Assembly (NCBI RefSeq): GCF_001612805.1
Contig: NZ_BDBD01000016.1
Span: 186,001 to 250,000 of the forward strand
Length of the DNA stretch: 64,000 bases
DNA from: Nocardia coubleae NBRC 108252
Lineage (GTDB): Bacteria > Actinomycetota > Actinomycetes > Mycobacteriales > Mycobacteriaceae
Direction of reading: 5' to 3'
Positions 9,805 to 16,573 of the stretch are shown one piece after another. Under the pieces are notes generated by a model, which was not told the origin of the DNA, did not search any database, and saw nothing but the letters and a program-made list of their open reading frames with translations. A program made the position numbers and the translations under genes. The number at the start of each line of letters is the position of its first letter. Within the stretch, counting starts at the first letter, position 1.

Positions 9805-9963
9805 TCAGCTGGGGCCGATGCCGAGCATCGACAGCAGCATGCGGCACTCGTCGGCGTCCTCGGCATATGCCGCGACCACGCGCTGCGCCTGACGAGCGGT
9901 CTCGTCGGCCAGCGGCTCGAGCTCGTCGTCGGCGATGTCGTTGGCGGTGCTCTTCGCGGCCAT
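9805..9963 (-). CDS. Small conserved protein upstream of otsA
   Basis: The protein has 52 residues and is acidic (MAAKSTANDIADDELEPL at the N-terminus), with a Cys near the C-terminus and no membrane segment. I chose the ATG preceded by a good ribosome site (GGGAGGACG); the longer reading would extend through the promoter region of the divergent hydrolase gene. From memory, a protein of similar size sits beside otsA in M. tuberculosis. It is probably co-transcribed with otsA, 54 bases downstream. No function can be assigned. Confidence 0.7.
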   Translation of the reverse strand: MAAKSTANDIADDELEPLADETARQAQRVVAAYAEDADECRMLLSMLGIGPS

Positions 9964-10069
9964 AGTGGTTCGTCCTCCCGGTTTTCCAACGCTCTTCGTG
10001 CGAGTAGTCAATAGTATCGGGCGCCGGTTACCGTGGATTGGTTCGTCAACCCGACCGAAAGGTTTCCCC

Positions 10070-10903
10070 ATGCCACTGGCCACGGTGAACGGCATCGCAC
10101 TGAACTATCAGGTCAAGGGCGACCGTACCAAGGGCACCGACGTCAAGGGCGGCGGTCCGCTGGTGGTGTTGATCATGGGAACCGGTTCGCCCGGACGCGT
10201 CTGGGAGCTGCACCAGGTGCCCGCGCTGGTCGCGGCCGGATACCGGGTCTGCACCTTCGACAACCGCGGCATCGCGCCGTCCTACGAAGCCGCGGGCGGT
10301 ATGCGCATCGAGGAGCTGGTCGCCGACACCGCCGCGCTCATCGAACTCCTCGACGAGGGTCCCGCGCTGGTCGCCGGCACGTCGATGGGTGCGCGGGTGG
10401 CCCAGGAACTGGCCCTCGCCCGCCCTGATCTCGTGCGCAAGGCCGTGTTCATGGCCGGTCACGGCCGTCTCGACCAGTTCCAGAAGACCCTGTCGGCCGG
10501 TGAGCAGGACCTCGACGCCTCGGGCGTGCAACTGCCCGCCAAGTTCGAGGCGGCCGTCACCGCGGTGATGAACCTGTCGCCCGCCACCATGGCCGACCGC
10601 AACGCCGCCCGCGACTGGCTCGACCTGTTCGAGTTCACCGGCGGACCGGCCACCGCGGGTATCCGCGCCCAGCGCGCCATGGATCACGACTTCGACCGCG
10701 TGGCCGCCTACCGCGCGATCACCGTGCCCTGTCTGGCGATCGGTTTCGCCGACGACCGGATGATTCCCCCGTACCTGTCGCGCGAGGTCGCCGAGGCCAT
10801 CCCCGGTGCCCGGTACCAGGAAATCCCCGACGCGGGTCATTTCGGCTACCTTGAACGGCCCGAGGCCGTGAACAAGATCCTGCTCGATTTCTTCGCGAGC
10901 TGA
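10070..10903 (+). CDS. Alpha/beta hydrolase
   Basis: The protein has 277 residues and an alpha/beta-hydrolase fold: oxyanion region IMGTGSPG (about 35-42), FDNRGIAPS, nucleophile elbow GTSMGA with Ser near 105, acid in FADDRM (about 228) and His in DAGHFG (about 260). It starts with MPLATVNG, behind a GAAAGG ribosome site, rather than at the longer open frame that runs over the promoter. There is no signal peptide, so it is cytoplasmic. The substrate is unknown. It is divergent from the otsA unit across about 106 bases. Confidence 0.88.
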   Translation: MPLATVNGIALNYQVKGDRTKGTDVKGGGPLVVLIMGTGSPGRVWELHQVPALVAAGYRVCTFDNRGIAPSYEAAGGMRIEELVADTAALIELLDEGPALVAGTSMGARVAQELALARPDLVRKAVFMAGHGRLDQFQKTLSAGEQDLDASGVQLPAKFEAAVTAVMNLSPATMADRNAARDWLDLFEFTGGPATAGIRAQRAMDHDFDRVAAYRAITVPCLAIGFADDRMIPPYLSREVAEAIPGARYQEIPDAGHFGYLERPEAVNKILLDFFAS

Positions 10904-11008
10904 GGTAACCGCCTACGCGTAACGTATGGCTTGCTAGGGTCGACACAACGCTCGGGGCTTGCCGGCCTCAGCGATCCCGTACACAGCGCCAGTATCCAGT
11001 GAGGTGAA

Positions 11009-11245
11009 ATGAGCACCAACCCCTTCGACGACGAGGACGGCCGCTTCTTCGTTCTGGTCAACGATGAAGAGCAGCACTCCCTGTGGCCCGCGTTCGCGGA
11101 GGTCCCGGCGGGTTGGCGTGTCGTGTTCGGCGAAGAAAGCCGGGCCGCGTGCGTCGAGTACGTCGAGAAGAACTGGACCGACATGCGTCCCAAGAGCCTG
11201 CGCGACGCCATGGCCGCCGACGACGCCGCCCGCGCCCAGTCCTGA
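11009..11245 (+). CDS. MbtH-like protein
   Basis: The protein has 78 residues, the full MbtH length. It carries the family signature: NPFDDEDGRFFVLVNDEEQHSLWP, the Trp residues in LWPAF, AGWRVVF and NWTDMRP, and the closing MRPKSLRD. MbtH proteins bind and activate adenylation domains of non-ribosomal peptide synthetases. No NRPS, siderophore or adenylation gene is present anywhere in this window, so it is an orphan copy that must act in trans if functional. A ribosome site (GAGGTG) lies before the ATG. Confidence 0.93.
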   Translation: MSTNPFDDEDGRFFVLVNDEEQHSLWPAFAEVPAGWRVVFGEESRAACVEYVEKNWTDMRPKSLRDAMAADDAARAQS

Positions 11246-11290
11246 GCAGTACCTTCCGAATACTGCGCCGGGACCGCTCGCTGGGCGTCC

Positions 11291-11320
11291 CCGCGTGACA
11301 CCGAACTCGGTGTCACGCGG
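11291..11320 (+). terminator. Hairpin after the MbtH-like gene
   Basis: A perfect 13-bp stem (11291-11303 with 11308-11320) closes a four-base loop, 45 bases after the MbtH stop. There is no T-run, so it would be a hairpin-only actinobacterial terminator. Confidence 0.55.
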
Positions 11321-11334
11321 CGGACGTGTCCGGC

Positions 11335-11340
11335 TATGAT
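11335..11340 (+). promoter_or_regulatory. -10 element of tRNA-Thr
   Basis: TATGAT lies 22 bases before the tRNA 5' end, a near-consensus -10. No clear -35 is visible. Confidence 0.45.
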
Positions 11341-11362
11341 GGTCGCTGCCCTCCGGGGACCC

Positions 11363-11434
11363 GCCTCCTTAGCTCAGTGGTAGAGCACCGCTCTTGTAAA
11401 GCGAAGGTCGTCAGTTCAATCCTGACAGGGGGCT
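11363..11434 (+). tRNA. tRNA-Thr (anticodon TGT)
   Basis: The cloverleaf is complete. The acceptor stem GCCTCCT pairs with AGGGGGC (one G-T), the D arm is GCTC...GAGC, the anticodon loop CTTGTAA has TGT, and the T arm is GTCAG-TTCAATC-CTGAC; the discriminator is T and no CCA is encoded. The outermost anticodon-stem pair is a C-A mismatch (CCGCT against AGCGA). A strong terminator follows, so it is transcribed alone. Confidence 0.95.
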
Positions 11435-11439
11435 CTCTC

Positions 11440-11472
11440 AGCCCTGACCCGACGTTCGGGTCAGGGCTTTTT
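11440..11472 (+). terminator. Rho-independent terminator of tRNA-Thr
   Basis: An 11-bp perfect stem (11440-11450 with 11458-11468) with a seven-base loop ends in a run of five T. It lies directly after the tRNA. Confidence 0.85.
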
Positions 11473-11569
11473 CGTGCGGCATCGCTCGACAGGCCGACTG
11501 TCTGTCTACTGTGAAATGGTGAGCTCGTCCTGATTCATCGGTGCGGTAGCAACGGGATGGAGGATCGGC

Positions 11570-12319
11570 GTGGCTGTTTACGAGGTGGGGCATCGGTCGG
11601 CTGTGGTGAGTGGGGCGGGGTCGGGGATCGGGCGGGCGGTGGCGCTCGGGCTGGCGGGGAACGGGGCGTCGGTGGTGGTGTTCGATCTGAACGAGGGGGC
11701 GGCGCGAGAGGTTGCCGACGAGATCGTGGTCAACGGGGGAACTGCGGTGGCTTTGGCCGGGGATGCGGCTGATCCTGGGGACGTGGCAAGGAGTGTTGCC
11801 GCAGCACAGGAAATGTTGCCGTTGGGGATCGCTGTGAACAATGCGGGGATCACGGGGGAGCGCAACGCGATCGGTGATTATTCGATCGAGGGGTGGCGCA
11901 AGGTGATGGCGGTGAATCTCGATTCCGTGTTCTACGGAATGCGCGAGCAATTGCCGGTACTCGCGGCGAACGGTGGCGGGGCGATCGTGAATATGGCCTC
12001 GATCCTCGCCAGTGTCGGAAATCCCGAATACGCCGGATATGTCACCGCCAAGCACGCGCTGCTCGGGCTGACGAAGAACGGTGCGCTCGAATACGCGCGG
12101 CAGAATGTCCGTGTGAACGCCGTCGGACCCGGCTACATCCGCACCCCGCTCCTGGCCGACGATCCCGAAACCACCAAGTTCCTGGAAGACAAGCATCCGA
12201 TCGGCCGCCTCGGTACGCCGGAGGAGGTCGCCAACCTGGTCCTGTTCCTCGCCAGCGACGCCGCCAGTTTCATCACCGGCAGCTATCACCTCGTCGACGG
12301 CGGCTACACCGCGCAGTGA
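11570..12319 (+). CDS. SDR family NAD(P)-dependent oxidoreductase
   Basis: The protein has 249 residues and is a classical short-chain dehydrogenase. It shows the nucleotide-binding GAGSGIG (about 15-21), NNAG (about 88-91), a catalytic Ser in MASILASVG, the YxxxK motif in YVTAKHA (about 160-164), and the usual C-terminal GSYHLVDGGYTAQ. It begins with GTG behind GGAGG. The cofactor-selecting Asp in VFDLNEG suggests NAD(H). It stands alone between the tRNA terminator and the convergent EspG-like gene, so the substrate cannot be inferred. Confidence 0.9.
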   Translation: MAVYEVGHRSAVVSGAGSGIGRAVALGLAGNGASVVVFDLNEGAAREVADEIVVNGGTAVALAGDAADPGDVARSVAAAQEMLPLGIAVNNAGITGERNAIGDYSIEGWRKVMAVNLDSVFYGMREQLPVLAANGGGAIVNMASILASVGNPEYAGYVTAKHALLGLTKNGALEYARQNVRVNAVGPGYIRTPLLADDPETTKFLEDKHPIGRLGTPEEVANLVLFLASDAASFITGSYHLVDGGYTAQ

Positions 12320-12329
12320 AAGTGCCTGC

Positions 12330-13085
12330 CTACCAAGCCGACTGGTTTTGATCGGCGGCCGCTCGGGCGATGAGGTTTTGGAGCTCGTTGTTCAAGCGGT
12401 CGGTGGTCAGGGGGTGGGCCGAGACTCGGGTCGCGTCTCGAAGAAGATAGCGGCCGTCGTCGGTGTAGTCGATGACCTGGAGTGTTGTGCCACCCTCTTG
12501 CCAGCCGTCCAGGGCAGGGCCCTTGTCGACGCGGAATTCGGCGTAGGTGCGGAACGGGCGTTCGAGGAACGCCAGGGCGTGTTCGGCCGGAGTACGACGG
12601 GTGGCGTAAGGGTCTGGGGTGGTGGTGAATTCGTCTCGGTGCAGGTCGAAACCCTGGCTTGTGCCCGGCGGAACCGTCGGCAGGACGGAGATCAGCCGCT
12701 GGGTCACGGCGTGGGCGGGGCGCAGGTAGATGAGGATATTGCCGCCCTGGCCGTATTCGGGGCCGGGGAGTTGAGCCGCGACGGTGCCGATGGTTGACTC
12801 GGTTGTCGCACACGCTCGGACCATGCGGGTCCGGCCGTCGAAACGGTGACCGAACAATTCGATGCGGATCTCCGGATGCGCCAAGGCGTGCAGGGCGTGG
12901 TACAGCGACTCGTCGTCGCCGATCTTGGCGATGAGGGAGTCGGCGGCGATCCGGCATTCACGGTCGAACTCGGCCTGGGTTTCCACACCCGCGGTGAAGG
13001 TCAGCGGCCACGGCATGCGATCGCGGCCGAGAGTTTCCCAGGCGACCCAGAATTCGAACTGGGTGAGCTCCCAATTGTCGGTCAT
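12330..13085 (-). CDS. ESX secretion-associated EspG-like protein
   Basis: The protein has 251 residues. The start WELTQFEFWVAWETLGRDRMPWPL and the internal RIELFGHRFDGR resemble the EspG family, cytosolic chaperones that bind the helical tip of PE/PPE-type substrates and deliver them to type VII (ESX) secretion. It is the last gene of a four-gene cassette; its start overlaps the stop of the WXG/PPE-like gene by four bases, matching a chaperone made together with its client. No EccC, EccB or MycP gene is nearby, so it would serve an ESX machine encoded elsewhere. Confidence 0.8.
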   Translation of the reverse strand: MTDNWELTQFEFWVAWETLGRDRMPWPLTFTAGVETQAEFDRECRIAADSLIAKIGDDESLYHALHALAHPEIRIELFGHRFDGRTRMVRACATTESTIGTVAAQLPGPEYGQGGNILIYLRPAHAVTQRLISVLPTVPPGTSQGFDLHRDEFTTTPDPYATRRTPAEHALAFLERPFRTYAEFRVDKGPALDGWQEGGTTLQVIDYTDDGRYLLRDATRVSAHPLTTDRLNNELQNLIARAAADQNQSAW

Positions 13086-14422
13086 GCGTCCCCACCGATG
13101 ACCGGCGGGACGTGCGCCCGGTCCGGACCGAGCAGTTCCTCGTGCACGCCGCGCAGATAGTCGGGAGCACCGTGTTCGTTCTCGTCGTCCTTGCCGCCGC
13201 GCGCGCCCGGTGCGCCCATGCCGCCCATGCCGGGCATCCCCGCCCGGCCGGCCGAGCCGCCTGCGGACGCGGCGAGCTTCTGGCCTGCTCCGGCGCCGGG
13301 AGTGGCACCGCCTGCGCCGGGGAGGGAGCTGCCCGCGCCGGGAACGCTCGGGCTTCCGCCGCCCGCGCCCGCACCTGCGCCTGCGCCGCCGCCTGAGCCC
13401 AGGCCGTTCGGGGTGGTGCCTGCGGGCGTGGTTGCGGCTGGGTTCGTCGCCGGGGTGGAGGCCGGTGTCGTGTCCTCGGGTGTCGTGGCGGCGGGTTCCT
13501 CCGTCGACGATGAGGAATCGTCGCCGCTGTCCTCGTCGCCCGGCTCGGTCGTTGTCGGGTCTTCCGGCTCGGTGGTCGTGTTCGCCGGGTTTGTACCCGG
13601 GGTTCCACCGGTGTTGTTGTTGTCGCCGTTGGTGTTTCCGCTGCCGGGGCCGTCGCCGGGATCGCCGTTCCCCGGGTTGTCCTGCTGCGGTTTGGACGGT
13701 CCCGGCACCTTGGGGACCTGGGTGTCGGACTGCTGGGCAACCGGCTGGTAGACCGTTCGCATGACTTCACGGGCGGCGGCCTGCGCGGCTTCCGCCCGGC
13801 CGGCGCTTGCGCTATCGATGATCTTCCCGGTGGCGGGCGAGAGAACGGACACCAGGATTCCCAATTTGCTGTCGCCCTGGTCGTCGGACTCGTGCGGGAC
13901 CGAGTACTTCACCTGCTGAAAGCCCGACCGCGCCTCGTCCATCTTGTTGGCGATCAACTTGGCGGCCTGATCGACCTTGTGGATATCCGCGAGATACGCC
14001 TTGGTACTGGCCAGCGCCTGAGTGGCAGCGCTACCGGCCCACCCACGCTCCATCTCCTTGCTGATGTTGTCGTGGAAGGCGGTCGCTTTGGCCGTCGTGT
14101 CGTTGGCCAGCTGGGTCCAGCCTTGAATGCTTGTACTCATCTGGCCGATGTCGATCGACTCGACAAACTGCATGATGCGGGAATGCGACATGTCGGTGAA
14201 AGATTCCATCACCGGCGGCACGACCTGCTGGGTGTACTCCCCGGAGAAACCCGAGGCCAGGGCCTGGTTCTCGCCGTAGATGCGGTTCCGCTCCTTGTTT
14301 CCGTCGGCCTGCGCGTCCAGTTCGGACTGCGCCGGCGAGATATCGGAATCGAACAGTGAGCCGACGCGATCCGTGGCCGCGCGTAGATTCGACAGTCCGG
14401 TCATAAAAGCTACGAACGGCAT
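13082..14422 (-). CDS. WXG/PPE-like ESX substrate with long disordered tail
   Basis: The protein has 446 residues. The first 210 or so are helical, with a Trp-Ala-Gly turn at about 128-130 inside a helix pair, as in WXG100/PPE-type proteins. Residues about 235-390 are a low-complexity Pro/Thr/Gly/Ala region, and the C-terminus is a short conserved-looking block (APDYLRGVHEELLG then PPVIGGDA). No classical signal peptide is present. The start has a GGGGGA ribosome site; an internal ATG at codon 7 lacks one. It is a likely secreted substrate of the adjacent EspG-like chaperone; that is inference from order and fold. Confidence 0.72.
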   Translation of the reverse strand: MPFVAFMTGLSNLRAATDRVGSLFDSDISPAQSELDAQADGNKERNRIYGENQALASGFSGEYTQQVVPPVMESFTDMSHSRIMQFVESIDIGQMSTSIQGWTQLANDTTAKATAFHDNISKEMERGWAGSAATQALASTKAYLADIHKVDQAAKLIANKMDEARSGFQQVKYSVPHESDDQGDSKLGILVSVLSPATGKIIDSASAGRAEAAQAAAREVMRTVYQPVAQQSDTQVPKVPGPSKPQQDNPGNGDPGDGPGSGNTNGDNNNTGGTPGTNPANTTTEPEDPTTTEPGDEDSGDDSSSSTEEPAATTPEDTTPASTPATNPAATTPAGTTPNGLGSGGGAGAGAGAGGGSPSVPGAGSSLPGAGGATPGAGAGQKLAASAGGSAGRAGMPGMGGMGAPGARGGKDDENEHGAPDYLRGVHEELLGPDRAHVPPVIGGDA

Positions 14423-14437
14423 GGTTTCCCCCAGTAG

Positions 14438-14827
14438 TCAGTCGAGCTTGTTGGTCTGCTGCTTGATCGCCAGTTGAGAGGCTTCGTCGCAGTTCTTGAA
14501 TGCGGCACCGGCTTTGCGGTACATATCGGCCATGTTCCGAAGGATTTCGATATGCTGGCTGGCGGCATCTGTGTAGGAACCGGAGCCTGGGCCACCCTCT
14601 GCGAGATCGGCGAACTTCTTGCCGAGAGTTGTGGCGGAGTTCAGGTCACCGAACGAGTCGACTACCACCATTCGTTGGGTGCGTCCAGCGAGCGTTTGCA
14701 GCTCGACGATATAGTCCTCGCACCATTTTGCACAGCGTTCGGCCGCGTCGGACTCGATGATGAGCCGGCCGGCGGCGGCTTCCCCAGCCAGTGTTTGGAA
14801 TTCTTGGGCAAGTTGATTGGGTGCCAT
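14438..14827 (-). CDS. Small helical ESX-like protein
   Basis: The protein has 129 residues, mostly helical, with two Cys in AAERCAKWCEDY and no signal peptide or membrane segment. The ATG giving MAPNQLAQEF was chosen because the longer frame runs back into the upstream lipoprotein gene. It lies 15 bases before the WXG/PPE-like gene in the same cassette, where a PE- or WXG-type partner would be expected, but a clear WXG turn is not visible. A partner role is inference only. Confidence 0.65.
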   Translation of the reverse strand: MAPNQLAQEFQTLAGEAAAGRLIIESDAAERCAKWCEDYIVELQTLAGRTQRMVVVDSFGDLNSATTLGKKFADLAEGGPGSGSYTDAASQHIEILRNMADMYRKAGAAFKNCDEASQLAIKQQTNKLD

Positions 14828-14853
14828 GGGTTGTCCTAGATCGCTACCAGGTG

Positions 14854-15375
14854 CTATTTCGGAATTACGTCGACGAAATGTGGTGCGGCTTCGTTGACCA
14901 ACACGCATGGGTCGGCAGGCGAGTTGTTGTCGATGAACTTGGTCGCTGTGACGGTGACGCGCCCCTTGCTGGTATCGAAGGCAATTTCACATTGGTTCGG
15001 AGGCGTTCGCGTCCCCAGGAGGTATTGCACCGCCTTTCGGCCGCCGATCGTGACGTCCTGAAAATCGTGAAAATAGTCGTTCTCGCGAATTTCCTGCATC
15101 GAGTGAGTTGTCGAACTCAAGTAGATGAAATGGCCATCGGCTCGCCATCCGCACCCCTTCCACTCAGCCCTCGGCACCGAGAACGGATTGTCATCCTTCG
15201 ACGCCGGATCGGCTCCCGCCGCGACCAACGCACTCTCCGGCACCCCACACGGTTCGAACAACTGCTCCTTCGTCAACGGAGCCCCACTCACCTCCGGCTG
15301 CCCGTCCACACTCTGCCCACACCCGGAGAGCACGAGCGCAACGCCCACCCCCACGGCGATCCCCACCAGTCGCAT
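14854..15375 (-). CDS. DUF3558-type lipoprotein
   Basis: The protein has 173 residues. The signal peptide ends in LVLSGC, giving a lipidated Cys at residue 19; the ATG is preceded by GAGGAGAGACG, so the longer frame is not used. The mature part has the DUF3558 pattern (PLTKEQLFEPCGVPESAL near the start, four further Cys including GCGW and NQCEI, and a final DPCVL block). It should face the outside of the cytoplasmic membrane. It opens the four-gene ESX-like cassette; the function of the family is unknown. Confidence 0.78.
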   Translation of the reverse strand: MRLVGIAVGVGVALVLSGCGQSVDGQPEVSGAPLTKEQLFEPCGVPESALVAAGADPASKDDNPFSVPRAEWKGCGWRADGHFIYLSSTTHSMQEIRENDYFHDFQDVTIGGRKAVQYLLGTRTPPNQCEIAFDTSKGRVTVTATKFIDNNSPADPCVLVNEAAPHFVDVIPK

Positions 15376-15586
15376 CGTCTCTCCTCTTCGCACAGAACCA
15401 CTCGATGTCTTTAGACGCACGCCGACCCATTCCGGTTCCATTACTGACCAACCCCTCGAGTTGACGGGCCGACGCTGTCAGCCTCCCGCGGCCCGCGAGC
15501 GTTGCGGCTGGGCCGGGCGACGTAAAGCCGCTCGCCCACCGTATCCACGGTGTCCATATCGGCGGCGACCGAGTTATCGCCGTGGC

Positions 15587-15612
15587 GGTGCCCGTGGGTT
15601 GGCACGGGCACC
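15587..15612 (-). terminator. Hairpin after the first HIT gene
   Basis: A 10-bp perfect stem (15587-15596 with 15603-15612) with a six-base loop starts eight bases beyond the HIT stop. No T-run follows. The rest of 15376-15620 holds no recognisable gene. Confidence 0.5.
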
Positions 15613-15620
15613 AGTAGCGA

Positions 15621-16046
15621 TCAGGCCGGGACGTTGGCTCCGTAGCCCAGGTCGCGGAGGGCGGCTTTGATTTTGGACTGGGCTTCGTCGAGGGATTCGG
15701 GGGTAGGGGAGTTGTCGGCTCCGGAGATGTCGAAGTCGCCCATGGAGTAGGCGGGGAAGACGTGGGTGTGCAGGTGGGGGACCTCGAGGCCGGCGATGAG
15801 GAGGCCGGCGCGTGGGGCCTCGAAGGCAGTGCGGACGGCCTGGCCGATCTTCTGGGCGACGGCCATCAGGCGGGCCATCACGTCGGGGTCGATGTCTTGC
15901 CACTGGTCGATCTCGGCGCGGGGCACCACGAGGGTGTGGCCCTGGGTGACGGGGGCGATGGTGAGGAAGGCGACGAATTCGTCGTCCTCCCAGACGAACC
16001 GGCCGGGGATCTGACCTGCGATGATCGCGCTGAAAACGGATGCCAT
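15621..16046 (-). CDS. HIT family protein
   Basis: The protein has 141 residues, with the histidine triad HLHTHVFPA near residue 92 and the family N-terminal pattern (SVFSAIIAGQIPGRFVWEDDEFVAFLTIAPVTQGHTLVVPR). HIT proteins are cytoplasmic nucleotide hydrolases or transferases; the short form resembles the Hint/HinT or AP4A hydrolase branch, and the exact substrate is not predictable. A TAGGCT hexamer seven bases before the ATG suggests its own leaderless promoter, within the 14-base gap to the PH-domain gene. Confidence 0.92.
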   Translation of the reverse strand: MASVFSAIIAGQIPGRFVWEDDEFVAFLTIAPVTQGHTLVVPRAEIDQWQDIDPDVMARLMAVAQKIGQAVRTAFEAPRAGLLIAGLEVPHLHTHVFPAYSMGDFDISGADNSPTPESLDEAQSKIKAALRDLGYGANVPA

Positions 16047-16053
16047 GCAGGCG

Positions 16054-16059
16054 AGCCTA
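16054..16059 (-). promoter_or_regulatory. -10 element of the first HIT gene
   Basis: TAGGCT sits seven bases upstream of the ATG, the spacing of a leaderless transcript. Confidence 0.4.
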
Positions 16060-16060
16060 G

Positions 16061-16434
16061 TTAGATCGCGACGTAGTGGGACAGGATGCCCTGTACCTCG
16101 TAGATGTCGACCTGACGGTTGAAGCGTTGCTTCACCGGTGGCTGCCGCTGAGCCAGATGTAGAGCTCGGCGTCGAGGTCGAAGGTGCCCGCGGTTTCGAC
16201 GGCGAAGTGGGTGATCGAGCGGTACGGGATGCTGTGGTAGCTCACCTTGCGGCCGGTGACGCCCTGTTTGTCGATCATGATGAGGCGGCGGTTGGTGAAC
16301 AGCATCGCGTCGCGGACCAGCAGGTAGGCGGCGTACACCTGCTCGCCCTGGCCGAAGAGTTTGGCGTATTCCTGCTGGGCGGCGGCGGGGTCGATGCGAC
16401 CCGCGTTGCCCATCATGCCGTCGAGTAGTCCCAC
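16061..16434 (-). pseudogene. Bacterial PH-domain protein, frameshifted
   Basis: The GTG start opens a 100-residue reading (MGLLDGMMGNAGRIDP...TFDLDAELYIWLSGSHR) that matches the start and core of a small bacterial PH-domain protein but stops at 16132. The missing end, PVKQRFNRQVDIYEVQGILSHYV, is intact in another frame of the same strand, running to 16061. The total span of 374 bases is one short of a multiple of three, so a single lost base near 16139-16143 explains the break and would restore 124 residues. It is either a real inactivating mutation or a sequencing error; the surrounding codons are otherwise undamaged, which favours a recent event or an error. Confidence 0.75.
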
Positions 16435-16561
16435 GATCGTCCCCCGGTTCCGCTGTTGGTTCCATTGTGGCCCAGCGGAACCCGGTTCGGCCAGGGTGAA
16501 CGGTGGTGGACGGGCAGATGTCGGGATCAGGGGGTCGCGAGTGGACGCGCGGCGGCGCGAC

Positions 16562-16567
16562 TAATCT
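16562..16567 (+). promoter_or_regulatory. -10 element of purD
   Basis: TAATCT ends six bases before the GTG at 16574, consistent with a leaderless purD transcript and with that start codon. Confidence 0.4.
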
Positions 16568-16573
16568 GTGGCG

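Noticed and set aside
11326..11514. Short open frame across the tRNA-Thr gene
   Set aside because: It is a translation of the tRNA and its terminator; the RNA gene explains the sequence.
11363..12319. tRNA-Thr as an integration site for an island
   Set aside because: No integrase, no repeat of the tRNA 3' end and no mobile genes follow.
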